Shown here: positions 8,140-18,467 of the stretch, one piece after another
Layout of the letters: each line of letters begins with the position of its first letter
How positions within the stretch are numbered: position 1 is the stretch's first letter
Source: Sediminispirochaeta smaragdinae DSM 11293
Lineage (GTDB): Bacteria; Spirochaetota; Spirochaetia; DSM-16054; Sediminispirochaetaceae
Direction of reading: 5' to 3'
NCBI RefSeq assembly: GCF_000143985.1
Contig: NC_014364.1
Coordinates: 558,001 to 622,000 of the forward strand
DNA length: 64,000 nt
The notes under the pieces: generated by a model
What the model was told of the DNA's origin: nothing
Databases searched by the model: none
Seen by the model: the letters and a program-made list of their open reading frames with translations, nothing else
Made by a program: the position numbers and the translations under genes

Positions 8140-8168
8140 TTGTTGTTTTATGGCTTTGACAATACAAT
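8140..8168 (+). promoter_or_regulatory. Promoter of the DesK-like kinase gene (leaderless type)
   Basis: TTGTTG (8140-8145), a 17-base spacer and TACAAT (8163-8168), ending 7 bases before ATG 8176. Confidence 0.6.
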
Positions 8169-8175
8169 GGGTGCA

Positions 8176-9402
8176 ATGCATGAAAAAAAGATGGAGCGTG
8201 AAAGGCTATTTGCGATTTTTCTCATTGGTGTTTCTCTTCTATCGCATATGGGTGCCGGCCTTTTTTTCGGAGTCCAGGAGCAACATGTCGACTACCTGCG
8301 GATTCACTGGCACCTTCCCTTTTATCTCCTTCTTGCCATTTCTGCCGTGCTTTCAATCCTTATCAATCTAAAAATCGATAGTGGAAAAAAACAGGTTATT
8401 CTTCTTATTGACGTCTTGCTTTTTTTTCTTATCGGATACCCTTTGGGACCTCATCTCGATATCGAAATTATTCTTGGGATTAATCTCATTACCATCTTGG
8501 TTTTTTCCTTTTCAGATCTTTACGGAGAAAAGATTGCCTTGATCATCATTGTCGTTACCTTGATGCTACAGGCTCCATACAGCCTCTGGTTTACACAGGT
8601 ACCGGCCCCTTCGATGGAGAATATGATTTTCGCCGCCTTCATCCTCGTCGTCTTCACCCTGTTTTTGTCGATTTTGAAGCGTGTGATGAATCGTTTGCAT
8701 CATGAGGAGATCCGCAGCAGAAAGTACAACAGGGCCCTCGACGAACTGACGAACAACTCTTTCGACTATCAGCATATCTCACGGCAGAACGCCATGGAAT
8801 TGATTCGGACCGAAAAGCAATATATCACCAGAGAAGTTCATGATATCATCAGTTACGCAATGACAAATCAGCTCATGCTGGTGCAGGCGGCCATGAGCAT
8901 CAAGGATAAGAATTCTCCTGTGGTCGACGAATTACTGGAGAAGGCCAAGAATGAGATCAACGGCGGAATGTCGAAGACCAGGGCCGCCTTGGGTGAACTC
9001 CGGGATCAGGAGTTTGATCAGGAAGATGTCAATCTCCTTGTCGAGCAACTGATTGCCAAGTTCAAGAATTTTTCGCATATCGATGTCCAATTTAGGAAGG
9101 ATGAGTTCTTTTCCCGCTTGCCCAGAGCCTATAATCAGACCATCTTCCATATTATTCAGCAGTGTATGACCAACACCTATCTACACAGCAGTGCAGATAC
9201 AATAGAGATTCTTTGTGAACATGAGGGTAGATGTGTGGTTGTGGTGGTCAAGGACAACGGCACCAATAGCCGGGGCTTCCGTGAGGGGATCGGTATCAAG
9301 GGTATGCGCGAACGGATCGAGATGCTTGGTGGTGTGCTGAAAATTTCTGCCTTAAGCCTGGGCTTTACCGTACGTGCCGAAATTCCCATAGCAGAGGGTT
9401 GA
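8176..9402 (+). CDS. Membrane sensor histidine kinase, DesK/NarX-like (HisKA_3)
   Basis: A 408-residue sensor kinase. About five or six transmembrane helices occupy residues ~5-165. A dimerisation/phosphoacceptor helix follows with TREVHDIISYAM (HisKA_3), and a small HATPase domain ends with GIGIKGMRERIEMLGG. It should phosphorylate the LuxR-type regulator encoded immediately downstream, whose ATG overlaps its TGA stop. The stimulus is unknown; the helix bundle without a periplasmic domain suggests a membrane or intracellular signal. Start codons occur at 8131, 8167 and 8176. ATG 8176 is chosen because it lies 7 bases after a promoter -10 box. No ribosome site exists at any of the candidates. 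Confidence 0.85.
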   Translation: MHEKKMERERLFAIFLIGVSLLSHMGAGLFFGVQEQHVDYLRIHWHLPFYLLLAISAVLSILINLKIDSGKKQVILLIDVLLFFLIGYPLGPHLDIEIILGINLITILVFSFSDLYGEKIALIIIVVTLMLQAPYSLWFTQVPAPSMENMIFAAFILVVFTLFLSILKRVMNRLHHEEIRSRKYNRALDELTNNSFDYQHISRQNAMELIRTEKQYITREVHDIISYAMTNQLMLVQAAMSIKDKNSPVVDELLEKAKNEINGGMSKTRAALGELRDQEFDQEDVNLLVEQLIAKFKNFSHIDVQFRKDEFFSRLPRAYNQTIFHIIQQCMTNTYLHSSADTIEILCEHEGRCVVVVVKDNGTNSRGFREGIGIKGMRERIEMLGGVLKISALSLGFTVRAEIPIAEG

Positions 9403-10073
9403 TGGTTGTGGATACGGTAAGAGTTTTGTTGGTTGATGATCAACTCCTTTTTCTGGAGAGTCTCAAAATCGTTCTGGAGAACCTTTCTGAAGAGATCGAA
9501 GTGTGCGGCCTTGCTTCTTCCGGTCACGAGGCGATCAGCTTGGCGGCAACGTGTCGACCCGATGTTATTTTGATGGATGTGAGCATGCCGGAGATGGACG
9601 GAATCGAAGCATCGGCGAGGATTAAGGCCGAGCGGCCCGATGTCAACATCATCATGCTGACCACCTTTGAGGAGAAGGGTAAGGTCCAAGAGGCCATCAA
9701 GCTGGGGATAAACGGCTATCTGCTCAAGAATCTCAAACCCGAACTGCTTATTCAGTATATCCTGCTCTCGGCTGAGGGCGGTGTTTTCCTTTCGACCGAG
9801 GTGGCGGACCGCTTATGTCGCCAGGGCGGGGATGAAAAGGCCGGGGATGAGCAAGCGGAACGCTGCCTGGATGAAGAGGATAGTTCCTACAAGTTCCTCA
9901 CGAGGCGGGAAAAAGAGGTGCTGAAATACCTTGCCATGGATATGACAAACATGGAGATCGCCGAAAAAATCCATGTAGGCTATCAGACAATACGTAATTA
10001 TATCAGCGTTATTTATTCTAAGCTGAACGTGTCGAATCGGATGGAAGTAATCAAGAAGATACAGGAGCTGTAA
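9402..10073 (+). CDS. NarL/LuxR-family response regulator
   Basis: A 223-residue regulator. The receiver domain has the acidic pair VDDQ, the phosphorylation site Asp59 in VILMDVSMPEMDG, the conserved Thr in IIMLTTF and Lys in YLLKNLKP. A DNA-binding LuxR helix-turn-helix follows (TRREKEVLKYLA through TIRNYISVIYSKL). ATG 9402 overlaps the kinase stop (TGATG) behind GAGGG, so translation is coupled. The nearest downstream target is the sugar ABC importer operon 107 bases away, whose promoter lacks a good -35 match and may need activation. That regulatory link is inference. Confidence 0.9.
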   Translation: MVVDTVRVLLVDDQLLFLESLKIVLENLSEEIEVCGLASSGHEAISLAATCRPDVILMDVSMPEMDGIEASARIKAERPDVNIIMLTTFEEKGKVQEAIKLGINGYLLKNLKPELLIQYILLSAEGGVFLSTEVADRLCRQGGDEKAGDEQAERCLDEEDSSYKFLTRREKEVLKYLAMDMTNMEIAEKIHVGYQTIRNYISVIYSKLNVSNRMEVIKKIQEL

Positions 10074-10179
10074 AAAGGGACAGAATTGAGTACATTTCGC
10101 TTACATTTGTAACTTGCGGTCCGCGTTACCCCATCCGATACTATGATAAAATTTTCGATGTGAAAAAGGAGAGGGTACG

Positions 10180-11481
10180 ATGAAAAAAGGCTTTCTATCG
10201 CTTTGGATCCTTTTGGTCATGATCACCATTGGGACCTTTTTTTCTTGCAGCAAAGAGAACGACGAAGCTGCGGCCGAAAAAAAGAACGAAGTTGAAAAGG
10301 TTGCCCTGCGGATGGGGTCGTGGAGGATGGATGACGTCGCCCAGATGGAGGCGGTTCTGGCCGAATTTACCAAAACCCATCCGGGGATTGAGATTCTCTT
10401 TCAGCCGACCAATCCGCCGGACTACAATGCAACCTTGCGGCTGCAGCTGGAATCCGGTACGGGACCGGATATCATGTATGCCCGTTCGTATGCCACCGGA
10501 ATTCAGCTTTTCGAAGATGGTTATCTAAGCGATCTCTCCTCACTTTCCGGCCTTGATACAACCTACAGCGAGGGCAATCAGGCTCCCTGGATGACAAAGG
10601 ACGGTAAGAATTTCGCCATTCCCTTTACCGCAGTATCCCATGGGGTTTTTTACAACAAGGATATTTTTAAGGAATTGGGCCTTTCGATTCCCGAAAGCTG
10701 GAGCGATTTTCTCTCCGTCTGCAAAACGATCAAGGCGGCGGGCTACATTCCCGTTGCGAATTCCCTTGGTGACGAGTGGGATATCAACGAGGTTGTTTTT
10801 ATGAATCTCGCCCCCAACTTTATCGGCGGAAGAGAAGGGCGTCTTGCATACGACGAGGGAAAAACCCCTTTCAACGACAAGAAAGTAGTTGCCCTTTTTC
10901 AGGCCATGGCTTCACTGGCCCCTTACCTGCCGGAAGGTTTTGAGGCTTTGACCTACAACGACAGCAATGCCCTCTTCGCCACCGGACAGGCAGCCATGTA
11001 TTTCGACGGCTCCTGGACGCTCGGCACCTTCAGCGATGTGGATTTTGATTGGGGCGTTTTTGCTCCTCCGGCTCCCGATGGACAGAAAGTGCACTACATC
11101 TGCTTCCATCCCGATGCGGGTATGGCCATAAACAGCAGCACAAAGTACCCCGAAGAGGCTAAAATCTTCCTCGAATGGCTTGGTTCTCCCGAGGGTGCAC
11201 AGGTTTTGGCAGAAAACCTTCCCATGGGAATGTTTCCGATGAGCAATATCGCCGTCGAGATCGAAGATCCTCATGCAAAAGAGTTTCTTTCCCTCAACGA
11301 CGGGCGTCAGCTCGATGTCAGATGGGCTTGGCCGGAACTGCTTGGCGGAGATCCCTCCGGCTATAACCTGATGATGGAAGGTTCGATCGGTGTCATTACG
11401 GGACGAATCACTCCCAAGCAGGCTGCCGATAATCTCCAGGAAGGCTTGGCTAAATGGTATCCTCCTGCCCAGAAATGGTAA
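10180..11481 (+). CDS. Sugar ABC transporter substrate-binding lipoprotein
   Basis: A 433-residue extracellular solute-binding protein of family 1. The signal peptide ends in the lipobox FFSC (about residue 24), followed by an acidic/alanine-rich linker (KENDEAAAEKK). The mature part shows the family core (MGSWRMDDV, FQPTNPPDYNATLRLQLESG, YARSYATGIQLFEDG, AMYFDGSWTLGTF). It captures a carbohydrate for the two permeases downstream. ATG follows AAAAAGGAGAGGG. No ATPase gene is in the operon. A strong hairpin separates this gene from the first permease gene, probably holding permease levels below binding-protein levels. Confidence 0.92.
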   Translation: MKKGFLSLWILLVMITIGTFFSCSKENDEAAAEKKNEVEKVALRMGSWRMDDVAQMEAVLAEFTKTHPGIEILFQPTNPPDYNATLRLQLESGTGPDIMYARSYATGIQLFEDGYLSDLSSLSGLDTTYSEGNQAPWMTKDGKNFAIPFTAVSHGVFYNKDIFKELGLSIPESWSDFLSVCKTIKAAGYIPVANSLGDEWDINEVVFMNLAPNFIGGREGRLAYDEGKTPFNDKKVVALFQAMASLAPYLPEGFEALTYNDSNALFATGQAAMYFDGSWTLGTFSDVDFDWGVFAPPAPDGQKVHYICFHPDAGMAINSSTKYPEEAKIFLEWLGSPEGAQVLAENLPMGMFPMSNIAVEIEDPHAKEFLSLNDGRQLDVRWAWPELLGGDPSGYNLMMEGSIGVITGRITPKQAADNLQEGLAKWYPPAQKW

Positions 11482-11502
11482 GGAGCTGTTGCGTTACTTC
11501 AG

Positions 11503-11532
11503 CGGCTCGGAGAGGCTCGTCTCTCCGGGCCG
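11503..11532 (+). promoter_or_regulatory. Intercistronic hairpin between binding protein and permease genes
   Basis: A 12-bp stem (11503-11514 paired with 11521-11532, one G-T pair) around a 6-base loop, followed by only four T. It would stabilise the upstream mRNA 3' end or partly terminate transcription, as in malE-malF-type operons. Confidence 0.7.
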
Positions 11533-11550
11533 TTTTCGAAAGGATCTGTT

Positions 11551-12477
11551 ATGCAGCGATATATTGAAGGGCGGAGTCAACCCTTTTCTTGGTTTCTTTA
11601 CATTCTCCCGGCTTTGCTTGTCTATCTCATTTTTCTTGCCTATCCCCTTTTCAGCTCCATGCTGACCAGCTTTATGACGGGCAATCATGCCCAAATTCAA
11701 ACCTTCGTGGGGTTTGACAACTATGTTCGTCTTTTTACCGAAGAGGAACTTTCCACGCGTTATTTCTCGGCCTTTAGAAATACCGTTGTCTTTTTCGCCA
11801 TACACATGCTGGTTCAGAATGTTCTGGGTATGCTGTTTGCCAATTTCCTACAAAACAAACATTTGAAGGGGCGCAAATTCTATCAAACGATCATTTTTAT
11901 TCCCGCTACCCTGGCCATTATCGTCACGGGCTACCTCTGGAAGCTGATTCTGAATCCGCAGTGGGGTGCCTTTAACCTTATACTCAAGGCCCTCGGATCA
12001 GAGCACGCAAATTTCCCCTGGCTCGGCACCCCTGGTGTCTCTCTGGTCGTCATTTCGCTGGTTTCTTCCTGGCAGTGGGTTGGTATCCCGACGATGTTTT
12101 TTATTTCCGCCTTGGGAAATATCCCGGATGAACTGTACGAAGCTGCCGCAATAAGCGGGGCCTCACCGTGGCAGGTCTTTACCAACATCAAGTTGCCTCT
12201 CATCTTGCCCACAGTGGGGGTCGTCTCGACTCTCACCTTTGTGAACAACTTCAATGCCTTTGATGTTGTATTTGCCATGGAGAATGTAAATGGTGCTCCC
12301 GATTATTCGACGGATATTCTCGGGACCTTCTTTTACCGAACCGGTATTGCGGGACAGCATCCCATCGGTATCCCCGATCGGGGAATGGGAGCGGCAGTGG
12401 CCACCGTTACCTTTGTGGTACTGATTATTGGAGTGGCCCTGATTCGTCGTATTACCGTAAAACGAGATGAGGTCTGA
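11551..12477 (+). CDS. Sugar ABC transporter permease (MalF/UgpA-like)
   Basis: A 308-residue inner-membrane permease of the CUT1 carbohydrate uptake class, with six membrane segments. The cytoplasmic EAA loop that docks the ATPase is ELYEAAAISGASPWQVFTNI KLP (about residues 197-219). ATG 11551 is preceded by AAAGGATC. It pairs with the permease that starts 2 bases after its stop. Substrate is not predictable from sequence. Confidence 0.92.
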   Translation: MQRYIEGRSQPFSWFLYILPALLVYLIFLAYPLFSSMLTSFMTGNHAQIQTFVGFDNYVRLFTEEELSTRYFSAFRNTVVFFAIHMLVQNVLGMLFANFLQNKHLKGRKFYQTIIFIPATLAIIVTGYLWKLILNPQWGAFNLILKALGSEHANFPWLGTPGVSLVVISLVSSWQWVGIPTMFFISALGNIPDELYEAAAISGASPWQVFTNIKLPLILPTVGVVSTLTFVNNFNAFDVVFAMENVNGAPDYSTDILGTFFYRTGIAGQHPIGIPDRGMGAAVATVTFVVLIIGVALIRRITVKRDEV

Positions 12478-12479
12478 TT

Positions 12480-13328
12480 ATGAAAACAACAGCGAAACAT
12501 CAATCCCTGGGGAGCGCCGGACGAGGGATTACCTACCTCATATTAACTCTTTGGTCCTTGATGGTTCTCTTTCCGGTCTGGACCATGGTGATCAACTCTT
12601 TTAAGAAACGACTTGATATCTATAAAGACCCTTTCGGTTTGCCTTCTATTTGGAGCTTCGACAGCTACCTGGCCGTGTTGAAGGGGCACCAGTTCGGGCG
12701 CTATTTCTTCAACAGCATATTGATAACCGTTCTCTCGCTGGCGCTGATCCTGCTTCTCGGTAGTCTCGCCTCCTATGCCATTGCCCGCTGGAATTCCAAG
12801 TTGTCACGATGGTTATATGCCTTCATGATAGCCGGTATGATGATCCCAATTCGGATCGGCAGCATTCCCCTTTTGCGAATGATCAATGAAATGGGGCTTA
12901 TGAACAGTCTTTTCAGTCTTTTGCCGATCTATGTGGCAATGGGTATTCCCGTTGCCGTTCTCGTTCTGACCCAGTTTATTCGCGATATCCCCATCGAGAT
13001 GACCGAGGCTGCGCTCATCGACGGGGCCAAACCGCGGCAGATCTATTACAAGATCGTATTGAAGCTGATTCAGCCTGCCATGGCTTCGGTTGCCATCTAC
13101 AACCTCGTTCCTATTTGGAACGATCTCTGGTTTCCCCTCATTTTCATCAACAAGGAGAGCCAGAAAACGGTCATTTTGGGGGTGACAACCCTTTTCGGCC
13201 AGTATCAGACCGATTGGTCGAGAATCCTCGCGGTTCTGACCCTCGCTTCTCTTCCTATTCTTCTCCTCTATCTTGCGATGTCCAGGCAGTTTGTGGAAGG
13301 CCTGACTGCAGGAGCGGTCAAGGGATAG
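12480..13328 (+). CDS. Sugar ABC transporter permease (MalG/UgpE-like)
   Basis: A 282-residue second permease of the same CUT1 importer. It starts with a charged stretch and six membrane helices follow, with the EAA loop EMTEAALIDGAKPRQIYYKI about two thirds along. It begins 2 bases after the first permease stop. The operon ends here without an ATP-binding subunit. The MsmK-type ATPase at 47780-48889 in this window is a candidate partner, as in organisms where one ATPase serves several sugar importers. Confidence 0.92.
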   Translation: MKTTAKHQSLGSAGRGITYLILTLWSLMVLFPVWTMVINSFKKRLDIYKDPFGLPSIWSFDSYLAVLKGHQFGRYFFNSILITVLSLALILLLGSLASYAIARWNSKLSRWLYAFMIAGMMIPIRIGSIPLLRMINEMGLMNSLFSLLPIYVAMGIPVAVLVLTQFIRDIPIEMTEAALIDGAKPRQIYYKIVLKLIQPAMASVAIYNLVPIWNDLWFPLIFINKESQKTVILGVTTLFGQYQTDWSRILAVLTLASLPILLLYLAMSRQFVEGLTAGAVKG

Positions 13329-13336
13329 TCTCAGGA

Positions 13337-13373
13337 GGTCCGAATTTTTCCCCTTTTGTTGGAGATTCGGACC
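13337..13373. terminator. Inverted repeat after the sugar importer operon
   Basis: A perfect 9-bp stem (GGTCCGAAT with ATTCGGACC) around a 19-base pyrimidine-rich loop, just after the last permease stop. There is no T-tract after the stem, so intrinsic termination would be weak; it may act as an mRNA 3' end stabiliser. Confidence 0.45.
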
Positions 13374-13466
13374 ATCCTCTCTTATTTATCGTTGTCATAT
13401 CATATAATATTTCTCATATACAGATAGGGGTAAAAGCTTCGATTTATCGGCCCTGGGTACTGTTTA

Positions 13467-13495
13467 TTGTTTGCTTTTTTGATAATATATATGAT
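13467..13495 (+). promoter_or_regulatory. Promoter of the giant activase gene
   Basis: TTGTTT (13467-13472), a 17-base spacer and TATGAT (13490-13495) in AT-rich DNA. Transcription near 13502 leaves a short leader with AGAGGAA before ATG 13516. Confidence 0.6.
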
Positions 13496-13515
13496 TCAGA
13501 TTCCAGTAGAGGAAT

Positions 13516-16500
13516 ATGGTAATGAATGACAAGAGTGACAAGAGTAGTGACATAGTCAAAATAGGCCTGGATATTGGCTCTACGACGGTGAAAATCGTCC
13601 TTCTGGATCAAGCCAATACCATTTTGTATAAGGAATATGCCCGTCACCGTTCGGATATTAAAGAGAGCCTCATTGTTCTCCTTGAACGGGCCTACGAGCA
13701 ATTCGGAGATCGAACCATCACCTTGAAAGCTGCCGGATCGGCGGGGATCAGCATTGCCGAGTGGCTTGGCATTCCCTTTGTTCAGGAGGTTATTGCTTCC
13801 ACCGGTGCTATCGAGGCATTCCTTCCTCAGACCGACGTCGCTATTGAGCTCGGCGGTGAGGATGCCAAGATTACCTACTTCGAGGGTACTGTTGATCAGC
13901 GCATGAATGGTAGCTGTGCCGGAGGTACGGGGGCCTTCATCGACCAGATGGCGGTACTTTTGAAGACTGATGCCGACGGCCTGAACGAACTGGCTTCCCG
14001 CCACTCCCATATCTATCCCATAGCGGCACGGTGCGGTGTCTTTGCAAAGACCGATATTCAACCCCTTTTGAACGAGGGGGCGGCCAGGGAAGACATTGCC
14101 GCATCGGTGCTTCAGGCGGTGGTCAATCAGACCATCGGCGGACTTGCGCAGGGAAAGCCGATACGGGGCCATGTCGCCTTTCTCGGAGGACCGCTTTCCT
14201 TCATGCCCGAGCTGCGTAAGCGCTTTATCGAAACCCTTAAGCTTACTCCTGAGGAGGTTGTCTTCCCGGAGGAACTTGCCCGTTTTGTTGTGGCGATCGG
14301 GGCCGCTCTCGCCTCCGATGAAGAGGAACCGTTTCCCTTCCGTGAGTTGAAGGAGAAGCTTCCCGGACTCCGTTCGGCCACCAGTTTTGAGGTCCATCGT
14401 CTTCGTCCCCTTTTCTATGATGAGAAGGAGCTTGCGCAGTTTCGCGCACGCCATGCGAAACATAGTGTTGCCAGGGCGCCTTTGGCCGAGTATCACGGAA
14501 AAGCTTATCTCGGTATTGATGCAGGCAGCACCACCACCAAAGCCGCCCTTATCGACGATGACGGACAACTCCTTTGGTCCTTTTACAGCGGAAACAACGG
14601 CTCTCCCCTGAAAAGCAGCATCGGTATGTTGAGTGACCTTTACGCCCTCTTGCCCGATGATGTGGAGATTTCATGTTCCACGGTAACCGGTTACGGCGAG
14701 TCCCTTCTCAAGGCGGCCCTCAAGATCGATATCGGCGAGATCGAAACCGTCGCCCATTACAAGGCAGCCGAGCATTTTCTCCCGGGTGTCGATTTTATTC
14801 TCGATATCGGCGGACAAGACATGAAATGTCTTCGTATCCGTGACGGTGTCATCGATGAGATCCTGCTGAACGAAGCCTGTTCTTCCGGATGCGGTTCCTT
14901 TATTGAAACCTTTGCCATCAGCCTTGGTATGCCGGTGGCGGATTTTGCGAAAGAGGCCCTACTCGCCGCTCAACCCGTGGACCTCGGCAGCCGCTGTACC
15001 GTGTTTATGAACAGCCGTGTCAAACAGGCCCAGAAAGAGGGTGTGACCGTCGGTGATATTTCCGCCGGACTTTGCTATTCGGTCATCAAGAATGCCCTGA
15101 CCAAGGTGATCAAGATCAAGAATCCCGAGGACCTTGGGGAGAAGATTATTGTTCAAGGTGGAACCTTTTATAACGAGGCAGCCTTGCGGGCCTTCGAGCT
15201 GATTAGTGCAAGGGAGACCATACGACCCGACATTGCCGGTATCATGGGGGCCTTTGGGGCGGCTCTGATCAGCCGTGAGCGTTCCGTCCAGGACTGTAAG
15301 AGTTCGATGCTTGGAAGAGACGAACTGGAGAGTTTCACCGTTGAAACCAGCATGGATCGATGCGGAAAGTGTGCAAACAACTGTCGTCTTACCATCTCCC
15401 GTTTCTCCGACGGTCGACGTTTCGTTTCAGGCAACCGGTGCGAGCGGGGAGCCGGTGAGGAGCAGGCCTTTGAGAGAAGCAAGGATCTCCCTAATCTCTA
15501 CGCCTACAAAGAGCATCGTCTGTTTGCCTATACTCCCATCACCAAGGAAAAGGCGAAGGCTACCGTCGGTATCCCACGGGGCCTGAACACCTACGAAAAC
15601 TACCCCTTTTGGTTCACCTTCTTTACCGAACTTGGCTATCGGGTAGAGCTTTCCCGCAGCAGCAACAAGCGGCTTTTCGAGGAGGGAATGGATACCATCC
15701 CTGCGGAATCGGTCTGCTATCCTGCCAAGCTTATGCATGGCCATATCGTCAATCTTGAAAAACGCAAGGTCGATTTTATCTGGTATCCGTCGGTTCCCTA
15801 CGAAAAGAAAGAGGATCCGGAAGCGACTAATCACTATAACTGTCCCATCGTCGCGGGCTACCCGGAGGTGATAAAAAACAATGTCGGGGGGCTTAACGAA
15901 GAGGGGGTTCCCTTTCTGAATCCCTATTTCTCCATGGATCACAAGCAGCGCCTTAAGCTCCGGCTTTGGAAGGAGTTACGTCACCGTGGGCATTCTCTTC
16001 GTGCCATTTCCGCTGCCGTAGAGGCTGCATGGACCGAGAAGGAGCGTACGAAAGAGGATATTCGGAAAGAGGGCGAACGTGCTTTGCGTTATATCCGGGA
16101 GCATGACATCCGGGGTATTGTTCTTGCCGGCCGCCCCTATCACGTTGATTCCGAAGTCAATCACGGAATTCCCGATCTCATCATCCAGATGGGGATGGCT
16201 GTCCTTTCCGAGGATTCTGTGGCGCATCTCGGACGAATCGAGCGTCCGCTGCGGGTTGTCGACCAGTGGGTATATCACAACCGGCTTTATGCTGCGGCAA
16301 CCTTTGTCGGAAAGACCAAGGGGCTTGAACTTGTTCAGCTCAATAGTTTCGGCTGCGGTCTCGATGCGATTACCACCGACCAGATACATGAGATCCTCCA
16401 CGGCTACGGTAAGATCTATACCGTTCTCAAGATTGATGAAGGGAATCAGCTGGGGGCTGCCAGGATAAGGCTTCGTAGTCTCAAGGCTGTCATGGACGAG

Positions 16501-17847
16501 CGGGACAGGGGAGCGATCCCCGTTCTCCACGAGAAGGAAAAACGGGAGAGGGTACTCTTTACCAAGGAGATGCGGGAAACCTACACCATTCTCGCTCCTC
16601 AGATGGCTCCCATGCATTTTGATATCATTCAGGCCGCATTCTCGCATTCCGGCTATAATCTCGTAGTCCTGCCTGAGGTGGACCATGAAGCCGTGGATGT
16701 CGGCCTTAAATATGTGAACAACGACGCCTGCTATCCCTCCATCATTGTGGTGGGGCAGTTGATAAATGCCATCCAGTCCGGAAAATATGATCCCAACAGG
16801 GTTGCCTTGCTTTTGACGCAGACAGGAGGGGGATGCCGTGCCACAAACTACATCGGTTTCCTGCGAAAGGCTCTAGAGGATGCGGATCTCGCCCATATTC
16901 CGGTTATCAGTCTCAACGCCCTCGGTATGGAGAAGAACCCCGGCTTCACCCTTACGGCAAAACTGGCCAAGCGGGCCTTTCAGGGACTTGTCTACGGAGA
17001 TTTGCTCATGCGTATGCTCCTTCGGACCAGACCCTATGAAGCTGAACCCGGAAGTGCCGAGGCCTTATACCACAAGTGGAAAGAGATCTGTAAAAATTCT
17101 CTTAAACGGGCCTCCACCTGGCGCTATCACTCAAACAACAGGAAGATGATCAGAGAATTCGATCGTCTGCCGTTGCTGGATATCAAGAAGCCGAAGGTTG
17201 GTCTTGTCGGCGAGATCCTCGTCAAGTTTCATCCGACCGCCAACAATCAGGTGATCAAGGTTGTGGAGCATGAGGGTGCCGAGGCTGTTATGCCCGATCT
17301 TTACGACTTCTTCCTCTATACAGCCCATACGGCGCACTTTAAACGCACCCACCTTTCGGGCAGTAGAAAGAAAGAGTTTTTCTCCGCTCTCGCTATCAGC
17401 TATTTAGAAAGTTTTCGGAAGGTGATGAGACGGGAACTCAAACGCAGTGTTCACTTTCATGCGCCCCCTACGATCTATGAGCTTGCCCGACGAACAAAAC
17501 CGGTGGTAAGCCTTGGTACCCAGATGGGAGAAGGATGGTTCTTAACCGGTGAGATGATCGAACTGATTGAGAGCGGTGCCGACAATGTAATCTGTATGCA
17601 GCCCTTTGCCTGCCTTCCGAACCAGATAACAGGGAAGGGGATGATCAAGGCGCTGAAGAATCGCTATGAGCAGGCCAATATTGCCGCCATCGATTACGAT
17701 CCCGGGGCCAGCGAGGTAAATCAGCTCAATCGTATCAAATTGATGCTTTCGGTTGCTTTTAAGAAACTGGAAGCGGAGAATGTGGCAAGCCAGGAGGATA
17801 AGAGCGGGCCTAAGAAGGCTTATTCCCGTATCAGTACCGAGGGATAG
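13516..17847 (+). CDS. Giant acyl-CoA dehydratase activase/dehydratase-like fusion protein
   Basis: A 1443-residue protein. Residues ~10-270 and ~325-590 are two BadF/BcrD/HgdC-type ATPase domains, with phosphate loops [15 protein letters not shown] and [16 protein letters not shown]. Both have iron-sulfur cysteine motifs ([10 protein letters not shown] and ARCGVF in the first; ACSSGCGSF and SRCTVF in the second). A cysteine cluster CGKCANNC follows at ~616. The rest (~670-1440) is DUF2229-like plus a HgdB/2-hydroxyacyl-CoA dehydratase-like region with conserved cysteines ([37 protein letters not shown]). In the family the activase uses ATP to inject an electron into a radical dehydratase. 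This fused form is common in anaerobes, but its substrate is unknown. Start is ATG 13516 or 13522 behind AGAGGAA. Confidence 0.88.
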   Translation: MVMNDKSDKSSDIVKIGLDIGSTTVKIVLLDQANTILYKEYARHRSDIKESLIVLLERAYEQFGDRTITLKAAGSAGISIAEWLGIPFVQEVIASTGAIEAFLPQTDVAIELGGEDAKITYFEGTVDQRMNGSCAGGTGAFIDQMAVLLKTDADGLNELASRHSHIYPIAARCGVFAKTDIQPLLNEGAAREDIAASVLQAVVNQTIGGLAQGKPIRGHVAFLGGPLSFMPELRKRFIETLKLTPEEVVFPEELARFVVAIGAALASDEEEPFPFRELKEKLPGLRSATSFEVHRLRPLFYDEKELAQFRARHAKHSVARAPLAEYHGKAYLGIDAGSTTTKAALIDDDGQLLWSFYSGNNGSPLKSSIGMLSDLYALLPDDVEISCSTVTGYGESLLKAALKIDIGEIETVAHYKAAEHFLPGVDFILDIGGQDMKCLRIRDGVIDEILLNEACSSGCGSFIETFAISLGMPVADFAKEALLAAQPVDLGSRCTVFMNSRVKQAQKEGVTVGDISAGLCYSVIKNALTKVIKIKNPEDLGEKIIVQGGTFYNEAALRAFELISARETIRPDIAGIMGAFGAALISRERSVQDCKSSMLGRDELESFTVETSMDRCGKCANNCRLTISRFSDGRRFVSGNRCERGAGEEQAFERSKDLPNLYAYKEHRLFAYTPITKEKAKATVGIPRGLNTYENYPFWFTFFTELGYRVELSRSSNKRLFEEGMDTIPAESVCYPAKLMHGHIVNLEKRKVDFIWYPSVPYEKKEDPEATNHYNCPIVAGYPEVIKNNVGGLNEEGVPFLNPYFSMDHKQRLKLRLWKELRHRGHSLRAISAAVEAAWTEKERTKEDIRKEGERALRYIREHDIRGIVLAGRPYHVDSEVNHGIPDLIIQMGMAVLSEDSVAHLGRIERPLRVVDQWVYHNRLYAAATFVGKTKGLELVQLNSFGCGLDAITTDQIHEILHGYGKIYTVLKIDEGNQLGAARIRLRSLKAVMDERDRGAIPVLHEKEKRERVLFTKEMRETYTILAPQMAPMHFDIIQAAFSHSGYNLVVLPEVDHEAVDVGLKYVNNDACYPSIIVVGQLINAIQSGKYDPNRVALLLTQTGGGCRATNYIGFLRKALEDADLAHIPVISLNALGMEKNPGFTLTAKLAKRAFQGLVYGDLLMRMLLRTRPYEAEPGSAEALYHKWKEICKNSLKRASTWRYHSNNRKMIREFDRLPLLDIKKPKVGLVGEILVKFHPTANNQVIKVVEHEGAEAVMPDLYDFFLYTAHTAHFKRTHLSGSRKKEFFSALAISYLESFRKVMRRELKRSVHFHAPPTIYELARRTKPVVSLGTQMGEGWFLTGEMIELIESGADNVICMQPFACLPNQITGKGMIKALKNRYEQANIAAIDYDPGASEVNQLNRIKLMLSVAFKKLEAENVASQEDKSGPKKAYSRISTEG

Positions 17848-18467
17848 CCGAGCTCCGAGAGGGTTTTTCGCACAGCCTCCAGTTCGCTGCTTGCCACGTG
17901 CGGAACCACGACCCGATAGTGGCCTGTAGGGGCGGTTTCTATCGAGGCGCTTATTCCCCGGCCTGCTAAGAGCGTGTGTGTGCGTTCTGCGTTCTCCCGC
18001 AGACCGAAGCTTGCGACCTGAATGGTGACGGTTGCATTCTTTTCATGGCGCCGATAAAGGTCCTGGGGTACTCCCCCCGGGGGCTCGCCGATTACTTCCA
18101 GTGAAACTTTCGCGATCCCTCTCCCAACCATATCTATGGCCTCGGCCGCAGCCCTGGACAGGTCGATGATACGTCCCTCCACAAAGGGACCACGATCATT
18201 GATCCTCACTTCGACACTTTTGTCGTTATCCAGATTTGTTACCCGTACAAGGGTCCCGAATGGCAGGGTTTTGTGAGCAGCGGTCAGCTTGTTGGTATCG
18301 AAGACCTCACCGTTGGCGGTTTTTCGACCCTGAAATTTTCCTCCGTACCAGGAGGCGAAACCGACCTGTTTCGCCTCTATATCGGCCACCCGTGGCTGAG
18401 AAAAGAGATTTCCGGGAAAAAGAAGGAGAAAAAGCAGTAGGGACGGAAAAAAAGCACGCTGCATCAT
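17820..18467 (-). CDS. rlpA: RlpA-like septal lytic transglycosylase with SPOR domain
   Basis: A 215-residue secreted protein with signal peptide [17 protein letters not shown] through NLFSQ. Residues ~35-120 form the RlpA double-psi beta-barrel ([50 protein letters not shown]), which cleaves naked glycan strands at division sites. Residues ~145-215 form a SPOR domain ([14 protein letters not shown]) that binds denuded septal peptidoglycan. There is no lipobox Cys, so it is periplasmic rather than lipid-anchored. Its ATG overlaps the rfuD stop, so it is translated from the riboflavin operon mRNA. Its 3' end overlaps the convergent activase gene by 28 bases. Confidence 0.88.
   Translation of the reverse strand: MMQRAFFPSLLLFLLLFPGNLFSQPRVADIEAKQVGFASWYGGKFQGRKTANGEVFDTNKLTAAHKTLPFGTLVRVTNLDNDKSVEVRINDRGPFVEGRIIDLSRAAAEAIDMVGRGIAKVSLEVIGEPPGGVPQDLYRRHEKNATVTIQVASFGLRENAERTHTLLAGRGISASIETAPTGHYRVVVPHVASSELEAVRKTLSELGYPSVLIRE

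Noticed and set aside
13444..14568. A 374-codon minus-strand frame overlapping the activase gene start
   Set aside because: Antisense to conserved ATPase motifs, no family features.
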